The notes under the pieces are model-generated. The model was not told the origin of the DNA. It ran no database searches and saw only the letters and a program-made list of their open reading frames with translations. A stretch of DNA of 14,295 nt, from contig MU646505.1 in the NCBI GenBank assembly GCA_026770585.1, forward strand, positions 399,371 through 413,665, read 5' to 3'. A program made the position numbers and the translations under genes. Every line of letters starts with the position of its first letter. Position 1 is the first letter of the stretch. The stretch is from Baffinella frigidus (lineage: Eukaryota; Cryptophyceae; Cryptomonadales; Baffinellaceae). This document shows positions 1-7,883 of this stretch, one piece after another.

Positions 1-22
1 GGGGGGGGGGGGGGGGGGGGGG
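1..22. other. Poly-G run at the window edge
   Basis: Twenty-two consecutive G residues open the window, directly beyond the last recognisable exon of the minus-strand gene, where they would be poly-C just after a splice donor in the gene's sense. Other G or C runs of 8-12 occur inside (about 4630, 10485, 13330), so it may be genuine, but a contig-edge or sequencing artefact is equally possible. Confidence 0.6.
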
Positions 23-25
23 TAC

Positions 26-125
26 CAGTGGCGGTGGCCTCATTGAGTTCGCGTTCGCGGTCGTCAAGGTCCTTGGTCTTGGTCTCCAGTTCGCGCTTCA
101 TGTCTTGGATCTCCTTCGTCACTCG
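26..125 (-). CDS. Coiled-coil gene, exon 12 (last in window)
   Basis: Starts after GGAGCAG and encodes RVTKEIQDMKRELETKTKDL, then DDRERELNEATAT. It probably ends ACTG|GTACCC in phase 1, but it abuts the window edge, so its true end is not certain. The coiled coil is still going here, so further exons lie outside. Confidence 0.75.
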
Positions 126-3100
126 CTGCTCCCAGGGTTAGGGGTTAGGCTTCAGGGTTTAGGGTTGAGGGTTTAGGGTCTAGGGTTTAGGGTTTAGGTT
201 TTAGGTGTTAGGATATAGGGTTTCCCCATGAACCCGCGAGAGGGAGCGATATCGACCAGCACCCACCCTGCTCGGCAGCGTCCATGTGCATACTGGGACT
301 CGACTCGCGGGGGGGCGGGGTCGCAAGCTGCAGGGCTGGGAAAGAGCTTGCAAGGGGGAGCTCGCAACCAGCAGGGGTGGGCAAGAGCACGGGGGGGGAG
401 GTTCGCAACCTGTAGGAGCAGCTCGCGCTCCTCCTCCAGCTCCTCGTCGTGCAGCGTCAGCTCCGCCACCTGTTGAGGGGCAGGGTTCAGGGTGTGGCGT
501 TGCGGGTTTCTGATTTTGGGCTTCGGTTTTCGGAGTTCGGGGTTCGGGTTTGGAGTTTGGGGTGTTGGGTTTCAACAAAACACCACGTTTAGGGTTTAGG
601 GTTTAGGGTTTATGGGTTAGGGTTTGGGGTTTCGGGGTGTATGTTTAGGGTGTATGGTCCAAGGTTGGAGGTGGTTTGGGTGTAGGGTCTAGGGGTGATG
701 GCGACCTTGTTGCGAAGCTGTTCGCACTCGCGATCGCGGTCGTCCTTGTCGCGATCGGCACCCTCGAACGCCCCGCGCACCTCCGATAGCTCATCCGTCA
801 GCGCCTGCGCCAACGGGTGCAGCGTTCAGAATTCAGGGTACAGGGTTCAGGGTGCAGGGTTCAGGGTCCGGGTTCAGGGTTCAGGGTCGGGGTTCAGGGT
901 TCAGGGTCAGGGTTCGGGGTTCGGGGTCAGGGTTCGGGGTTCAGGGTCAGGGTTCAGGGTCCAGAGTCGGGGGTCAGGGTTCAGGGTTCAGAGAGGCAGG
1001 GTTCAAGAAGGCAGGGAGGCATCAGGGTGCGCCCTGTTTAGTTGTATGTAGTAGGCCATGCATGTTGTTATGTGTAGTCTATGAAAGGGGGGCGGAAGCA
1101 GGGTGCAGGGCGTAGTGCTCTTTTTGAAGCGGGGAGCACACCCAACATGTCCACCGCGTACCGCCGTGTTCGACAAGGACTGCCAGGAGCGACCTACACA
1201 CCGAAAACCTTGTGCGCTTGTAAGGGAGTGTGTGCGTGATTACGAACTGCTCGAGCCAAGGATCCGACGGTAGGCCATCCGTAGGGACATAGGGTTGTTC
1301 TTACGGACATGCTCACTGATTCTTGATGGCTGAGCCACCAAGAATGTCTGCGTAGCCCGCGGTGAGGGAGGGTGCAAATAACCTGATTGTTGGTCTCGAA
1401 GTGCTCGAGGCGATCCTGGTTCTCCTTCATCAAGTCCTCCAGCTCCTCGTTTCGCCTGCCAACAAGTTTGAACCGTTTCAAATTTGAAAACTGGCAAACA
1501 AGACAACCGCAACCCGGTCCACTCAAGACGCATACACTTTTGTATCACTCAACTCAAGGCTCAAGAGCCTACTTAGGACCTGTATCGAGAGTAATAAAGA
1601 GGAAGAAGATTGACTGATCCGCGAAGCGACGGTTGCCTCATCCGCCACGCTTTTGTTCGTGAACCCAAACGCCCTTCTCTGATACCTCACAACCTGTTGG
1701 CATCCCCACAGGTCATGGCGTTTGCACAGGTTATGGCTTACCGCGAGAGGTCGCCGATCTCCTTGACGAACTTGAAGGCCTCCTTGGTGGTCTTCTGGGC
1801 CTGAGCTCTTGCCTTCTGCTGCTTCTTCTCGTCGTCCGCCGCCTTGCGTTGCACCTGGTTCAGGGTTCAGGGTTTAGGGTAAGGCTTGAGAACCCACCGG
1901 CCCGTCTTGCTTCATCCACACACCTCGCAGAACAACCACCCTGCAAATACACCCCAATACACCCCGCCGCCTTCCGTTGCACCTGCAGGACAGGTTATGA
2001 GGCAACTTCCGTTGCGTCTGGAGAACAGGTTATGAGGTATCAGAGAAACGCCTTTGCTAATGCCGTATGGAGAGTGGGGATCCCGCCGTCCCGCCTCCCT
2101 GCAGTGAGAGAAAGGTCAGTCAGTTACACCCCCCACAGTCCAACAAGCCAGCAAATACACCCCGCCGCCGTCCATTGCGTCTGAAACCCGGAGGCCCCAG
2201 CCTTGATATACACCCCAACAGTCGCGGCGCAGGGCATGTAACCTCGCCCCGCCTGCGGTTGCACCTAGACTCCAGGTCCCACGACTCTCAAGGTGTCCAC
2301 AACAACCTATGCAACAACAATCACAGCTTTTATGTGTGGTAAGCATGTGCGGTGCAGGCATCACCCCGGCGCGAACAACCCCTGCTCTCTCTCTCTCGCT
2401 ATCTCGCTATTTCTCTCGCTCTGTATCTCTATCTCTCTCTCTCTCTCGCTCGCTCTCTCTCTCTCCCTGCGGTTGACGCAAGCCCGCCTCGCGCGATTCA
2501 GTCCAGGGGATGGGCAGGAGTGGCTCCGGCGGAACCCCTCAAACCGTAAACCAGGTTGGAAGGCGGGTAGGGCTCGAAACCTGTTCGATCTCCTTCTGGA
2601 CGCCATCCAACTCAGCCTTGAAGTGCCTGTTCTCCTCTTCCGCCTTGTCCTGCAGGACACCCAGAGCCGTTCAGACACAGTACACTCTCAAAGCCTCAAC
2701 TCAACACTTAACCTATACCATCTAAAACCCAACCCCCAACCAGCGGCCCCACTACCCTCAACCCCCAAGGGTAGATCAACCCTCAATTGCCTGGGTGTCT
2801 GTACAAGAGAGAAAACGCGCGGTTGGTGATCACAACCAACTTGGTCCTGCGCGTTTGGACCGCGTCTCTTTCCTACCCGGCTATCAGCCTCCTACCCAGT
2901 TATGTGAGCCCTGTCGCCGACAGGGCGACCGCACTCGCCCAAACCCGAGGAGGCGTGCCATGCGGGTTCAGTCAACTAACGTGCGAGTCTTGTTCGCAGC
3001 GTCAAGCTATTCTCGGACCAGGGATGCGGCGCCATTTTCGAGCCCTATCGCCTACCGTACCACACACTAGGCTGCACATAAGCCCACTGAAGCCCACTTT

Positions 3101-4015
3101 CGGAATTTTCTGAAGCCCGCTTTCGGAATTTCCTGCGAATTCCCAGAAGCCCTCTATCGAAATTTGCTGCGATGGTCTATGCCGCGCGCGTCGGTTGGCA
3201 CTCAAAAACGCTCAATCTTCAACGCTGTCTTTACCTCCAAAATTTGTCAAACACAGCGCGGGGTGGCATATTGCAGTAGAGAGAGACCTTGATGGCGTTG
3301 GCGTCCTCCAGCTGGGTGCGCAGCTCGCGGGAGGAGCGCTCCTTGTCTTTCAGATCCTCATCCATCGCCTCCAGCTTCTTCTTCAGACTCGACATCTCCA
3401 CCTTGTGTAGGGGTTAGGGTTTAGTCGGGGGTGGGGGTTGGGGGTTGGGGTTGAGGGTTGAGGGATGGGCTTAGGGGTTTGGTTGGCGTTGTTACGGGTT
3501 GGGGGTTAGGGGTTGGGGATCAGGGTGGAGAGTGGAGGGGTCTGTGGTTGGGGATTGGGGGTTGGGGGTTGGAGGTTGGAGGTTGGGGGTTGGGGGTTGG
3601 GGGTTTGGGGATTTGGGGTTGGGGGTTGGGGTTGAGGGTTGAGGGTGGCGGGGTCAGTGGTGAGGGTTGGGGCCAGGGGGGTGAGGGTTGGGGTTTAGAG
3701 GTGGAGTGTTCGGTTGCGAGTCTCAGGGTTTACTGTTCCGGCCCCTCACGGTCAAATAACCGCCCCTCCCTGAGTCCAAAAGACCTGCATCCTGTGAACG
3801 GGAACCCTGACCCCTTCACCATCAAACACGTTGCCAGATGAGCTATCCAGCACACTGCGGGGTTGTCATCGAGGTCTCTCTCGCTCTCTCTCGCTCGCTC
3901 TATCTATATATATATCTTTCTCTCTCTCTCTCGCTCGCTCGCTCTCTCTCTCGCTCTCGCTCGCTCTCTCTCGCTCTCTCGCTCTCTCTCTCTCGCTCGC
4001 TCTCTCTCGCTCTCG

Positions 4016-4046
<31 letters not shown>

Positions 4047-5436
4047 GCTTGCTCTCTCTCTCTCGCTCTCTCTCGCTCTCTCTCGCTCTCTACGACGAGC
4101 ACGGGGCGGGGCAGACATTGAGGCGCTGCATGGCCTTCTCATCGACAGGGCCGCCCTTGCCCTTGGAGGGCGTCGCGGCCGTGAGTGCGCTGGTCACCTC
4201 CTCTTGCAGCTCTTCGATGTTTTTGTCTGCGAGCAGGTGCACCCGTGTTCGGTTTCAGCGTCCGAGTGCTCGCGCACGCGCACACGCCCTCTGCTCTTTC
4301 TCGGTCACACCTACGTCCTCTCTATCTCGTCCTCCCTCTCCCTCTCCCTCTCCCTCTCCATATCTCCCTCTCCCTCTCCCTCTCCCTCTCCCACTCCCCA
4401 TCTCCCCCGCCCTCTCGCACACACACACGGGTCCTTCGCCGCCCCCTAGTTGTGTGCAGACGGCAGCGCGCCCTGCTCGCCAACCCCTAAAATGTAACCT
4501 CCAAACCAGAACCCTCAAAATCACGCGCACCCTGCTCGCCGATGCGCTCATTCGCCTCCTTCAGGTCCACCCGCATCGCTTTCAGCTTGTCCTTGGTCTT
4601 CTGCTGATCCTCCTCTGCTTCCTCCTGCGCGGGGGGGGGGCGGGCGGGGGGCGGGTCAGCAGCGCGCAGGTCAGGTGCAGCGAGCCGCCTGAGGTTAGAC
4701 CCGCCAGCAAGGTGTTGCCGCCGCGGATGTCGCTGAGGGCGTCCGTGTTTGCAGGGCGTGGATGGTGCGAGAAGGGGGTCGAGGTCGAGGAGACCTTCTC
4801 CGAGTGTTTGATCTCCATGACGGACTGCGTGAGCTCGAACAGGAACTGCATGTTGTCGACGTTCGCGAGTGCATCGTCCTGTCGGATGGCGTTTTCGGTC
4901 AAAGCAGCTTGGGGGTGGTGAAAAAATATGGTCGACGTGTTTGGCATCACGCTGCGAGTGGCGTGGACCGCCCGCTATCGACACTGAGTCACAGCACGGC
5001 GCGTCGCTCCCGCCGCCAAGCTATAAGAGCGCGGAGGATGGAGCGCTCACCTTGTCCACTTTCCAGTTGGCCAGCTTGCCGTAGGTCCCATCCACCTCAG
5101 CCATCTGATCGCCAGCAGGAAACTCGCGAGTCAGGTCTGGGTGTTTTCGGGCGGTGCCTGCAGATCAGCACACGCTGCGGCTGGGAGTCGAGGCTGCGAG
5201 TTGGGGCGAACAGGGGGAAACGGCTGGAAGGGTTGGGGCTGGCGCACTGGCCAAGCGGCCCAGATGCAGGCTCTCGGTGGGGAAGATGGTACCAGAGTCT
5301 CGAGCGCATCGTTGTCGCCGTCCGCATCGGCCTTGACGAGCTTCTCGACGACGCCCTTCTCCTTCAACCCAAGGACGAACCCCCAGTCGATGGAGGTCTC
5401 CTTGGATTTGAACATCGGCGCATCCTCCTCCGCCAT
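26..5436 (-). CDS. Multi-exon coiled-coil protein gene, 3' end missing
   Basis: Twelve exons can be joined: 5436-5293, 5104-5051, 4878-4795, 4624-4531, 4226-4117, 3401-3288, 2649-2581, 1854-1742, 1455-1383, 804-706, 469-410 and 125-26. Every intron is GT-AG and all eleven joins agree in phase (0,0,0,1,0,0,0,2,0,0,0), giving 371 codons plus one base before the window edge. The ATG lies in GCCGCCATGG, a near-ideal eukaryotic context. Residues 1-100 are mixed and include an acidic DADGDND stretch. From about residue 95 on, the protein is rich in E, K, D, R and Q with spaced L, the look of a long coiled coil. No signal peptide or membrane segment is seen. I do not recognise the family; a structural, motor-tail or ciliary coiled-coil protein is possible but unproven. 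The exon structure is well supported, the function is not. Confidence 0.85.
130..215 (+). repeat. Telomere-like repeat in intron 11
   Basis: Degenerate TTTAGGG, TTGAGGG and TTTAGG units fill the part of intron 11 (126-409) nearest its acceptor, starting about 8 bases from the splice site. In the gene's sense this is a CCCTAAA-type tract. The rest of the intron (216-409) holds no feature I can name. Confidence 0.85.
410..469 (-). CDS. Coiled-coil gene, exon 11
   Basis: Twenty codons, VAELTLHDEELEEERELLLQ, between CTCAACAG|GTG and CAG|GTTGCG, phase 0 on both sides. It is a strongly acidic helix. Confidence 0.8.
474..695 (+). repeat. Degenerate telomere-like repeat in intron 10
   Basis: Almost all of intron 10 (470-705) is T/G-rich and telomere-related, from diverged TTCGGGG-like units near the acceptor to several exact TTTAGGG units at about 584-615. 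Only a short piece around 575-583 breaks the pattern. Confidence 0.8.
706..804 (-). CDS. Coiled-coil gene, exon 10
   Basis: Thirty-three codons from TTGGCGCAG|GCG to AAG|GTCGCC, including ALTDELSEVRGAFEGADRDK and DDRDRECEQLRNK. It is highly charged. The TTCAGGG array of the preceding intron begins about 20 bases beyond the acceptor. Confidence 0.8.
826..1018 (+). repeat. TTCAGGG repeat array in intron 9
   Basis: About 190 bases of TTCAGGG, TCCGGGT, TTCGGGG and related heptamer/hexamer variants. TTCAGGG differs by one base from TTTAGGG and dominates here, so this array has been homogenised separately. Translated, it gives Gly/Phe/Arg/Val/Gln-rich frames that are not genes. The rest of the intron (1019-1382) shows nothing I recognise. 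Confidence 0.85.
1383..1455 (-). CDS. Coiled-coil gene, exon 9
   Basis: Opens after TTGTTGGCAG with one base that completes an Arg codon, then RNEELEDLMKENQDRLEHFE and TNNQ. It ends CAG|GTTATT in phase 0. The acceptor lies close to a 14-bp palindrome at 1476-1489. Confidence 0.8.
1476..1489. repeat. 14-bp perfect palindrome
   Basis: TTTCAAATTTGAAA reads the same on both strands. It lies about 20 bases upstream of the exon 9 acceptor, in intron 8. A possible cruciform or binding site; no function is shown. Confidence 0.6.
1742..1854 (-). CDS. Coiled-coil gene, exon 8
   Basis: Encodes a Lys/Gln/Ala-rich helix (VQRKAADDEKKQQKARAQAQ, then KTTKEAFKFVKEIGDLS). The acceptor follows CCCTGAACCCTGAACCAG, so telomere-like repeat forms the bases just before the splice site. 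It ends in phase 2 at GCG|GTAAGC. Confidence 0.8.
1857..1882 (+). repeat. Short telomere-like tract at the exon 8 acceptor
   Basis: Two TTCAGGG units followed by TTTAGGG lie 3 bases from the acceptor of intron 7. On the minus strand they give a C-rich stretch directly before CAG. Confidence 0.85.
1971..2040 (+). repeat. 35-bp tandem duplication in intron 7
   Basis: Two adjacent 35-base units (1971-2005, 2006-2040) both start CTTCCGTTGC and both contain ACAGGTTATGAGG. Related pieces occur nearby: ACAGGTTATG at about 1727, and ATACACCCCGCCGCC at about 1950 and 2156. The intron therefore holds a small family of short repeats. Confidence 0.8.
2382..2466 (+). repeat. CT microsatellite in intron 7
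   Basis: Imperfect (CT)n with interspersed CG and TAT. It is pyrimidine-rich on the plus strand, hence purine-rich in the sense of the minus-strand gene. Open frames across it (Ser/Leu-rich) are artefacts. Confidence 0.9.
2581..2649 (-). CDS. Coiled-coil gene, exon 7
   Basis: Twenty-three codons between CCTGCAG|GAC and CAG|GTTTCG, phase 0 on both sides. The product starts DKAEEENRHFKAELDGVQKE and continues the coiled coil. Confidence 0.8.
2909..2925. repeat. Perfect short hairpin in intron 6
   Basis: CCCTGTCG, one base, then CGACAGGG: an 8-bp inverted repeat with a one-base centre. The rest of intron 6 (2650-3287) is unique apart from the 23-bp repeats at 3088-3167. Confidence 0.6.
3088..3167 (+). 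repeat. Three 23-bp repeats in intron 6
   Basis: Units at 3088-3110 and 3111-3133 are nearly identical (TGAAGCCC, then CTTTCGGAATTT). A third, more diverged copy lies at 3145-3167 after an 11-base gap. Confidence 0.8.
3288..3401 (-). CDS. Coiled-coil gene, exon 6
   Basis: Thirty-eight codons with heptad-like leucines (VEMSSLKKKLEAMDEDLKDK, then ERSSRELRTQLEDANAIK). The acceptor is ACAAG, four bases from a G-rich telomere-like tract on the plus strand. The donor is AAG|GTCTCT. Confidence 0.8.
3406..3715 (+). repeat. G-rich TTGGGGG/TTGAGGG repeat in intron 5
   Basis: Telomere-related but shifted to TTGGGGG, GGTTGGA and TTGAGGG variants. It begins four bases from the acceptor of intron 5 (3402-4116) and runs about 310 bases. 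Its sense strand in the gene is very C-rich. It may form G-quadruplexes on the plus strand. Confidence 0.85.
3874..4091 (+). repeat. Long CT/CG microsatellite in intron 5
   Basis: About 220 bases of CTCTCT interspersed with CGCTCG, plus a short TATATATA piece near 3905. It lies at the donor end of intron 5. All frames through it encode Ser/Leu/Arg repeats on plus and Arg/Glu repeats on minus, which explains several long spurious open frames. Confidence 0.9.
4117..4226 (-). CDS. Coiled-coil gene, exon 5
   Basis: Starts after CTCGCAG and ends AAT|GTCTGC. It encodes DKNIEELQEEVTSAL, then a probably unstructured TPSKGKGG segment, then DEKAMQRLN. The Pro/Gly-rich piece is a likely break in the coiled coil. 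Confidence 0.75.
4321..4420 (+). repeat. CCCTCT repeat in intron 4
   Basis: Mostly (CCCTCT)n and variants, followed by a short CA run (about 4417-4428). It occupies the middle of intron 4 (4227-4530). The unit is distinct from the CT arrays, and the pyrimidine strand is again on plus. Confidence 0.85.
4531..4624 (-). CDS. Coiled-coil gene, exon 4
   Basis: The acceptor is a long poly-C tract followed by GCGCAG, the strongest in the gene. The exon encodes EEAEEDQQKTKDKLKAMRVD and on to ANERIGEQ, clearly coiled-coil in composition. It ends in phase 1 at CAGG|GTGCGC, and the next exon completes an Asp codon. Confidence 0.8.
4795..4878 (-). CDS. Coiled-coil gene, exon 3
   Basis: Twenty-eight codons from CGACAG|GAC to AAG|GTCTCC, phase 0 on both sides, encoding a helical stretch with NMQFLFELTQSVMEIKHSEK. 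The frame stays open downstream (to about 4640), so a longer exon is possible. I chose this donor because it keeps phase with the very strong acceptor of exon 4. Confidence 0.65.
5051..5104 (-). CDS. Coiled-coil gene, exon 2
   Basis: Eighteen codons between GATCAG|ATG and AAG|GTGAGC, phase 0 on both sides. The product reads MAEVDGTYGKLANWKVDK. The donor GTGAGC is one of the best in the gene. Confidence 0.8.
5293..5436 (-). CDS. Coiled-coil gene, exon 1 (start codon)
   Basis: Encodes 48 residues beginning MAEEDAPMFKSKETS. The segment KADADGDNDALETL is acidic and slightly EF-hand-like, but no full EF-hand loop and helix pair is present. The exon ends CTG|GTACCA in phase 0, so its donor is weak after the GT. 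The GCCGCCATGG context chooses this start. Confidence 0.8.
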
Positions 5437-5562
5437 GGCGGCGGTGGGCGCCCTGCGGGGCCACCCTGTCGCTCAACACGCCCTGCTCTGCAGCACGCCT
5501 AGCCGCTCCACTCGCACTGCCGCCGTTGCCTTCCCCTTCCCCGGTTCCCTTGTGGACCCCCG

Positions 5563-5578
5563 AATTCAAGCTTGAATT
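5563..5578. repeat. 16-bp perfect palindrome
   Basis: AATTCAAGCTTGAATT is fully self-complementary. It lies about 130 bases upstream of the start codon of the minus-strand gene, so a dimer-binding regulatory site is possible but unproven. Confidence 0.5.
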
Positions 5579-6117
5579 TGAACGCGCGAAACGTGTTCAG
5601 GTTATGAGCTCCTTCTTTTTCTGAGCGAAGACAGGCAAAATCTGGTGGTGGGCAGAAATCGAGTGATCCCGTGACGCGGGTGGGTGCTGACGCGGGTGGA
5701 CACTGACGCATCTGCGTGGTTTGCAATCTGGGTAATCCGTGGTTGGGGCTCTTATGAACCTAACCATTTGATACCACTATGGGCCTTAGGCCGACTTGTG
5801 GTCCTGGTGTGTGAGACAAAGTTGCCCTGAACTTTCTTCCTGCTCTCCTCTGCAAGTGACCAGAGCACGGCGCGCGTAGTGGTGGACGATACTCGGTAGG
5901 GTCCCGCAGCGTGCCACATGGAGCTGCGGGGCGAGACGGGCCTTGCTCTCGGCTGCGATTCTCGCCCACGCCAAATTGAGCTTTCCGAATGATGGGATTT
6001 GGACGGTGCCCAACAGCCCTCACGGTGCCAGGCTGCATCCCATGGGGGGGCGTCGCTGCATGCCGCTAGCAGGCGTTACCGATCTGATGGCTCCGCTTCT
6101 TCTCGAGACGGCTCTCG

Positions 6118-6215
6118 CGCGCGCTCTCTCTCTCTCTCTCTATCACTATCTCTCCTTCTCTCTCCCTTGCTCGATCTTCTATCTCTCCCCTCTCGCTGTC
6201 TCTCGCTTTCTCACT
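6118..6215 (+). repeat. CT microsatellite between genes
   Basis: Imperfect (CT)n with TAT, CGC and TTG interruptions, again pyrimidine-rich on plus. If the kinase remnant is transcribed rightward, this would be upstream or 5' UTR sequence. Confidence 0.85.
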
Positions 6216-6415
6216 CGCACGGGCTATAGGTTCGCCCGCCCAGGGTTTTATGTAGTCCCAGCTCAGCCCTTGCCATTCAATAAAGCAACTCTATCAGACA
6301 CTCTGTCTCTCTGTATCACTCGCCCGCTCGCTCGCTGTCTACAGTGGGCAGGACGCGACGCAGGCGTGCACTTGCTCGAGACGGCACGGGGGACGTGACG
6401 ACGGACGTGACGCGG

Positions 6416-6487
6416 ATGCCTTGCCTGTCATGCCTCTCCGGCTACAGAAATCTCAAATACAAGGGCGCTGAGGACCACAGTGGGGCC
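6416..6487 (+). CDS. Kinase remnant, possible exon 1
   Basis: Twenty-four codons from ATG to GCC|GTAAGT. Cysteines at positions 3 and 6 could be lipid-modified, but that is speculation. The phase fits the next exon; the lack of a glycine loop is against it. Confidence 0.3.
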
Positions 6488-6623
6488 GTAAGTAGTGTGG
6501 CTGACGAGAACCCTTCGACTAGTCTCATAACCTATCGGGCTTTGGTAAAACCTGAAACTAGCTGTGGGCGATCGCGATCAAAATCATCGATCAAGACCGC
6601 TGCAAGATCAGCGACCTTCGCAG
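6416..6623 (+). CDS. CaMK-type protein kinase remnant or 5' end
   Basis: The firm part is 6562-6623, reading LWAIAIKIIDQDRCKISDLR. It contains the kinase subdomain II lysine (AIKIID) and matches the kinase exon at 13068-13177: 38 of 49 bases are identical (6568-6616 against 13127-13175, counted by eye). A plausible first exon is 6416-6487, encoding MPCLSCLSGYRNLKYKGAED and four more residues; it ends in a textbook donor GTAAGT and splices in phase to the acceptor ACTAG at 6561. The problem is that no glycine-rich loop (GxGxxxxV) precedes the lysine in this model, and no later kinase exon is seen before 13068. It is therefore probably a decayed or partial paralogue. The second exon ends CAG|GTGTAG, where telomere-like repeat begins at once. 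Confidence 0.45.
6562..6623 (+). CDS. Kinase remnant, VAIK-lysine exon
   Basis: In-frame stops lie just upstream, so it needs an acceptor; ACTAG at 6557-6561 fits. The peptide contains AIKIIDQDRCK, paralogous to VAIKIIDKDRCK of the downstream kinase. Twenty codons plus two bases, so it leaves phase 2. Confidence 0.6.
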
Positions 6624-7816
6624 GTGTAGGTTTTAGGTTTTAAAGGTTGATAATTTAGGGGTTGGGGTTTGGGGTTTAGGGCATAGGGTTTAGGGTTTCG
6701 GGGTTTGGGGTTAAGGGTGAAGGATTTAGGGTTGAGGCTTCAGAGATAAGAATTTCAGATTTCAGCGTTGAGGAATTAGGGTTTGGAGTTCAGGGTTAGG
6801 GTTGAGGGTTCGGACTTTAGGGTTTGGGTTTTAGACATTGGGGTTTAGGATTTAGGGTTTCGGGTTTAGGGTTTAGGGGGTAGCGGGTATCGTGTAAATT
6901 TTGGGGGTCTGGGGTCTGGCGTTTAGGTTGTAGGGTTGGTTTATGGTATGTGGTTTATGAATTACGGTTTAAGGTGTGGGGTTACTGGTTTATGGTGAAG
7001 TTTTCAGGGTTTATGGGGTTAGGGTTTACGGTTGTAGGTTGAGGGTGTAGGGTTTGTGGTCTGACGTTCAGTGTTGAGGGTGTAGGGTGAAGGGTTTAGG
7101 GTTTAGGGTTTAGGGTTTAGGGTTTAGGGTTTAGGGTTGAGTGTTGAGGGTTGAGGGTTGAGGGTTTAGGTTTCAGGGTTTAGTTTTGAGCGTTGAGGGT
7201 TTAGGGTTGAGGGTGTAGGGTTGAGTGTTGAGGTTTCAGGGTCTAGGGTTGAGGGTTTGAAGTCCAGGGTTTGAGGTTCAGGTTTCATGGTTTATGGTTT
7301 ATGGTTTATGGTTTAGGTTTTCGTAGTTTAGGGTTTATGGTTCATGGTTTAGGGTTCACGGTTCAACGACCCAACGCCCAACAACCCACCACCCACCACC
7401 GATACACCACCAGTCTCCACCGCGCGCAATCCGTCAGGGTTTAGGGTTTAGGGATCAGGGTTTAGGGTTTAGGGTTCGATGTTGAGGGTCTGTTTAGGGT
7501 TTCGAGGTTTAGGGTTTAGGGTTTCGGGTTTGGGCAAAGGGTTGAGGGTTTAGGGCATAGGGTTTAGGGTTGAGGCTTTAGAGATAAGAATATGAGGGTT
7601 TGGCGTTGAGAATTTAGGGTTTGGAGTTTAGGGTTAGGGTGGAGGGTTTGGACTGTAGGGTTTGGGTTTTAGACTTTGGGGTTTAGGATTTAGGGTGTCG
7701 GGTTTAGGGTTTAGTGTGTATCGTTCAGTGTGTAAAGTTTGGAGGTCTGGGGTCTGGGGTTTAGGGTGTAGGGTTTGGGGTTTAGGGTTGAGGGTTTAGA
7801 GTTGAGGGTTGAGGTT

Positions 7817-7883
<67 letters not shown>

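Larger units (their letters stand above)
5437..6415. other. Gap between divergent genes
   Basis: The coiled-coil gene starts leftward at 5436 and the kinase remnant starts rightward at 6416, so both promoters could lie here. I see no convincing TATA box or other core element. The stretch holds a 16-bp palindrome at 5563-5578 (AATTCAAGCTTGAATT), three TGACGC motifs between about 5670 and 5712, a CT tract at 6118-6215 and an isolated AATAAA at 6279-6284. The CG-rich base usage changes to mixed after about 5580. Confidence 0.5.

Noticed and set aside
695-1115. Gly/Phe/Arg/Val/Gln repeat frames
   Set aside because: All three plus frames give the same kind of repeat because the DNA is a TTCAGGG array inside an intron.
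3831-4921. Long Ser/Leu/Arg-rich open frames, up to 352 codons, across the CT arrays
   Set aside because: They are translations of CT and CCCTCT microsatellites, appear in all frames, and run antisense through in-phase exons of the minus-strand gene.
5293-5436. EF-hand in exon 1 (DADGDNDALE)
   Set aside because: It resembles the start of a Ca2+ loop, but the flanking helices and loop length do not fit once the exon is spliced.
4762-5502. A 246-codon plus-strand frame
   Set aside because: It is antisense to exons 1-3 of the coiled-coil gene, whose phases, Kozak-like start and splice sites fit much better.
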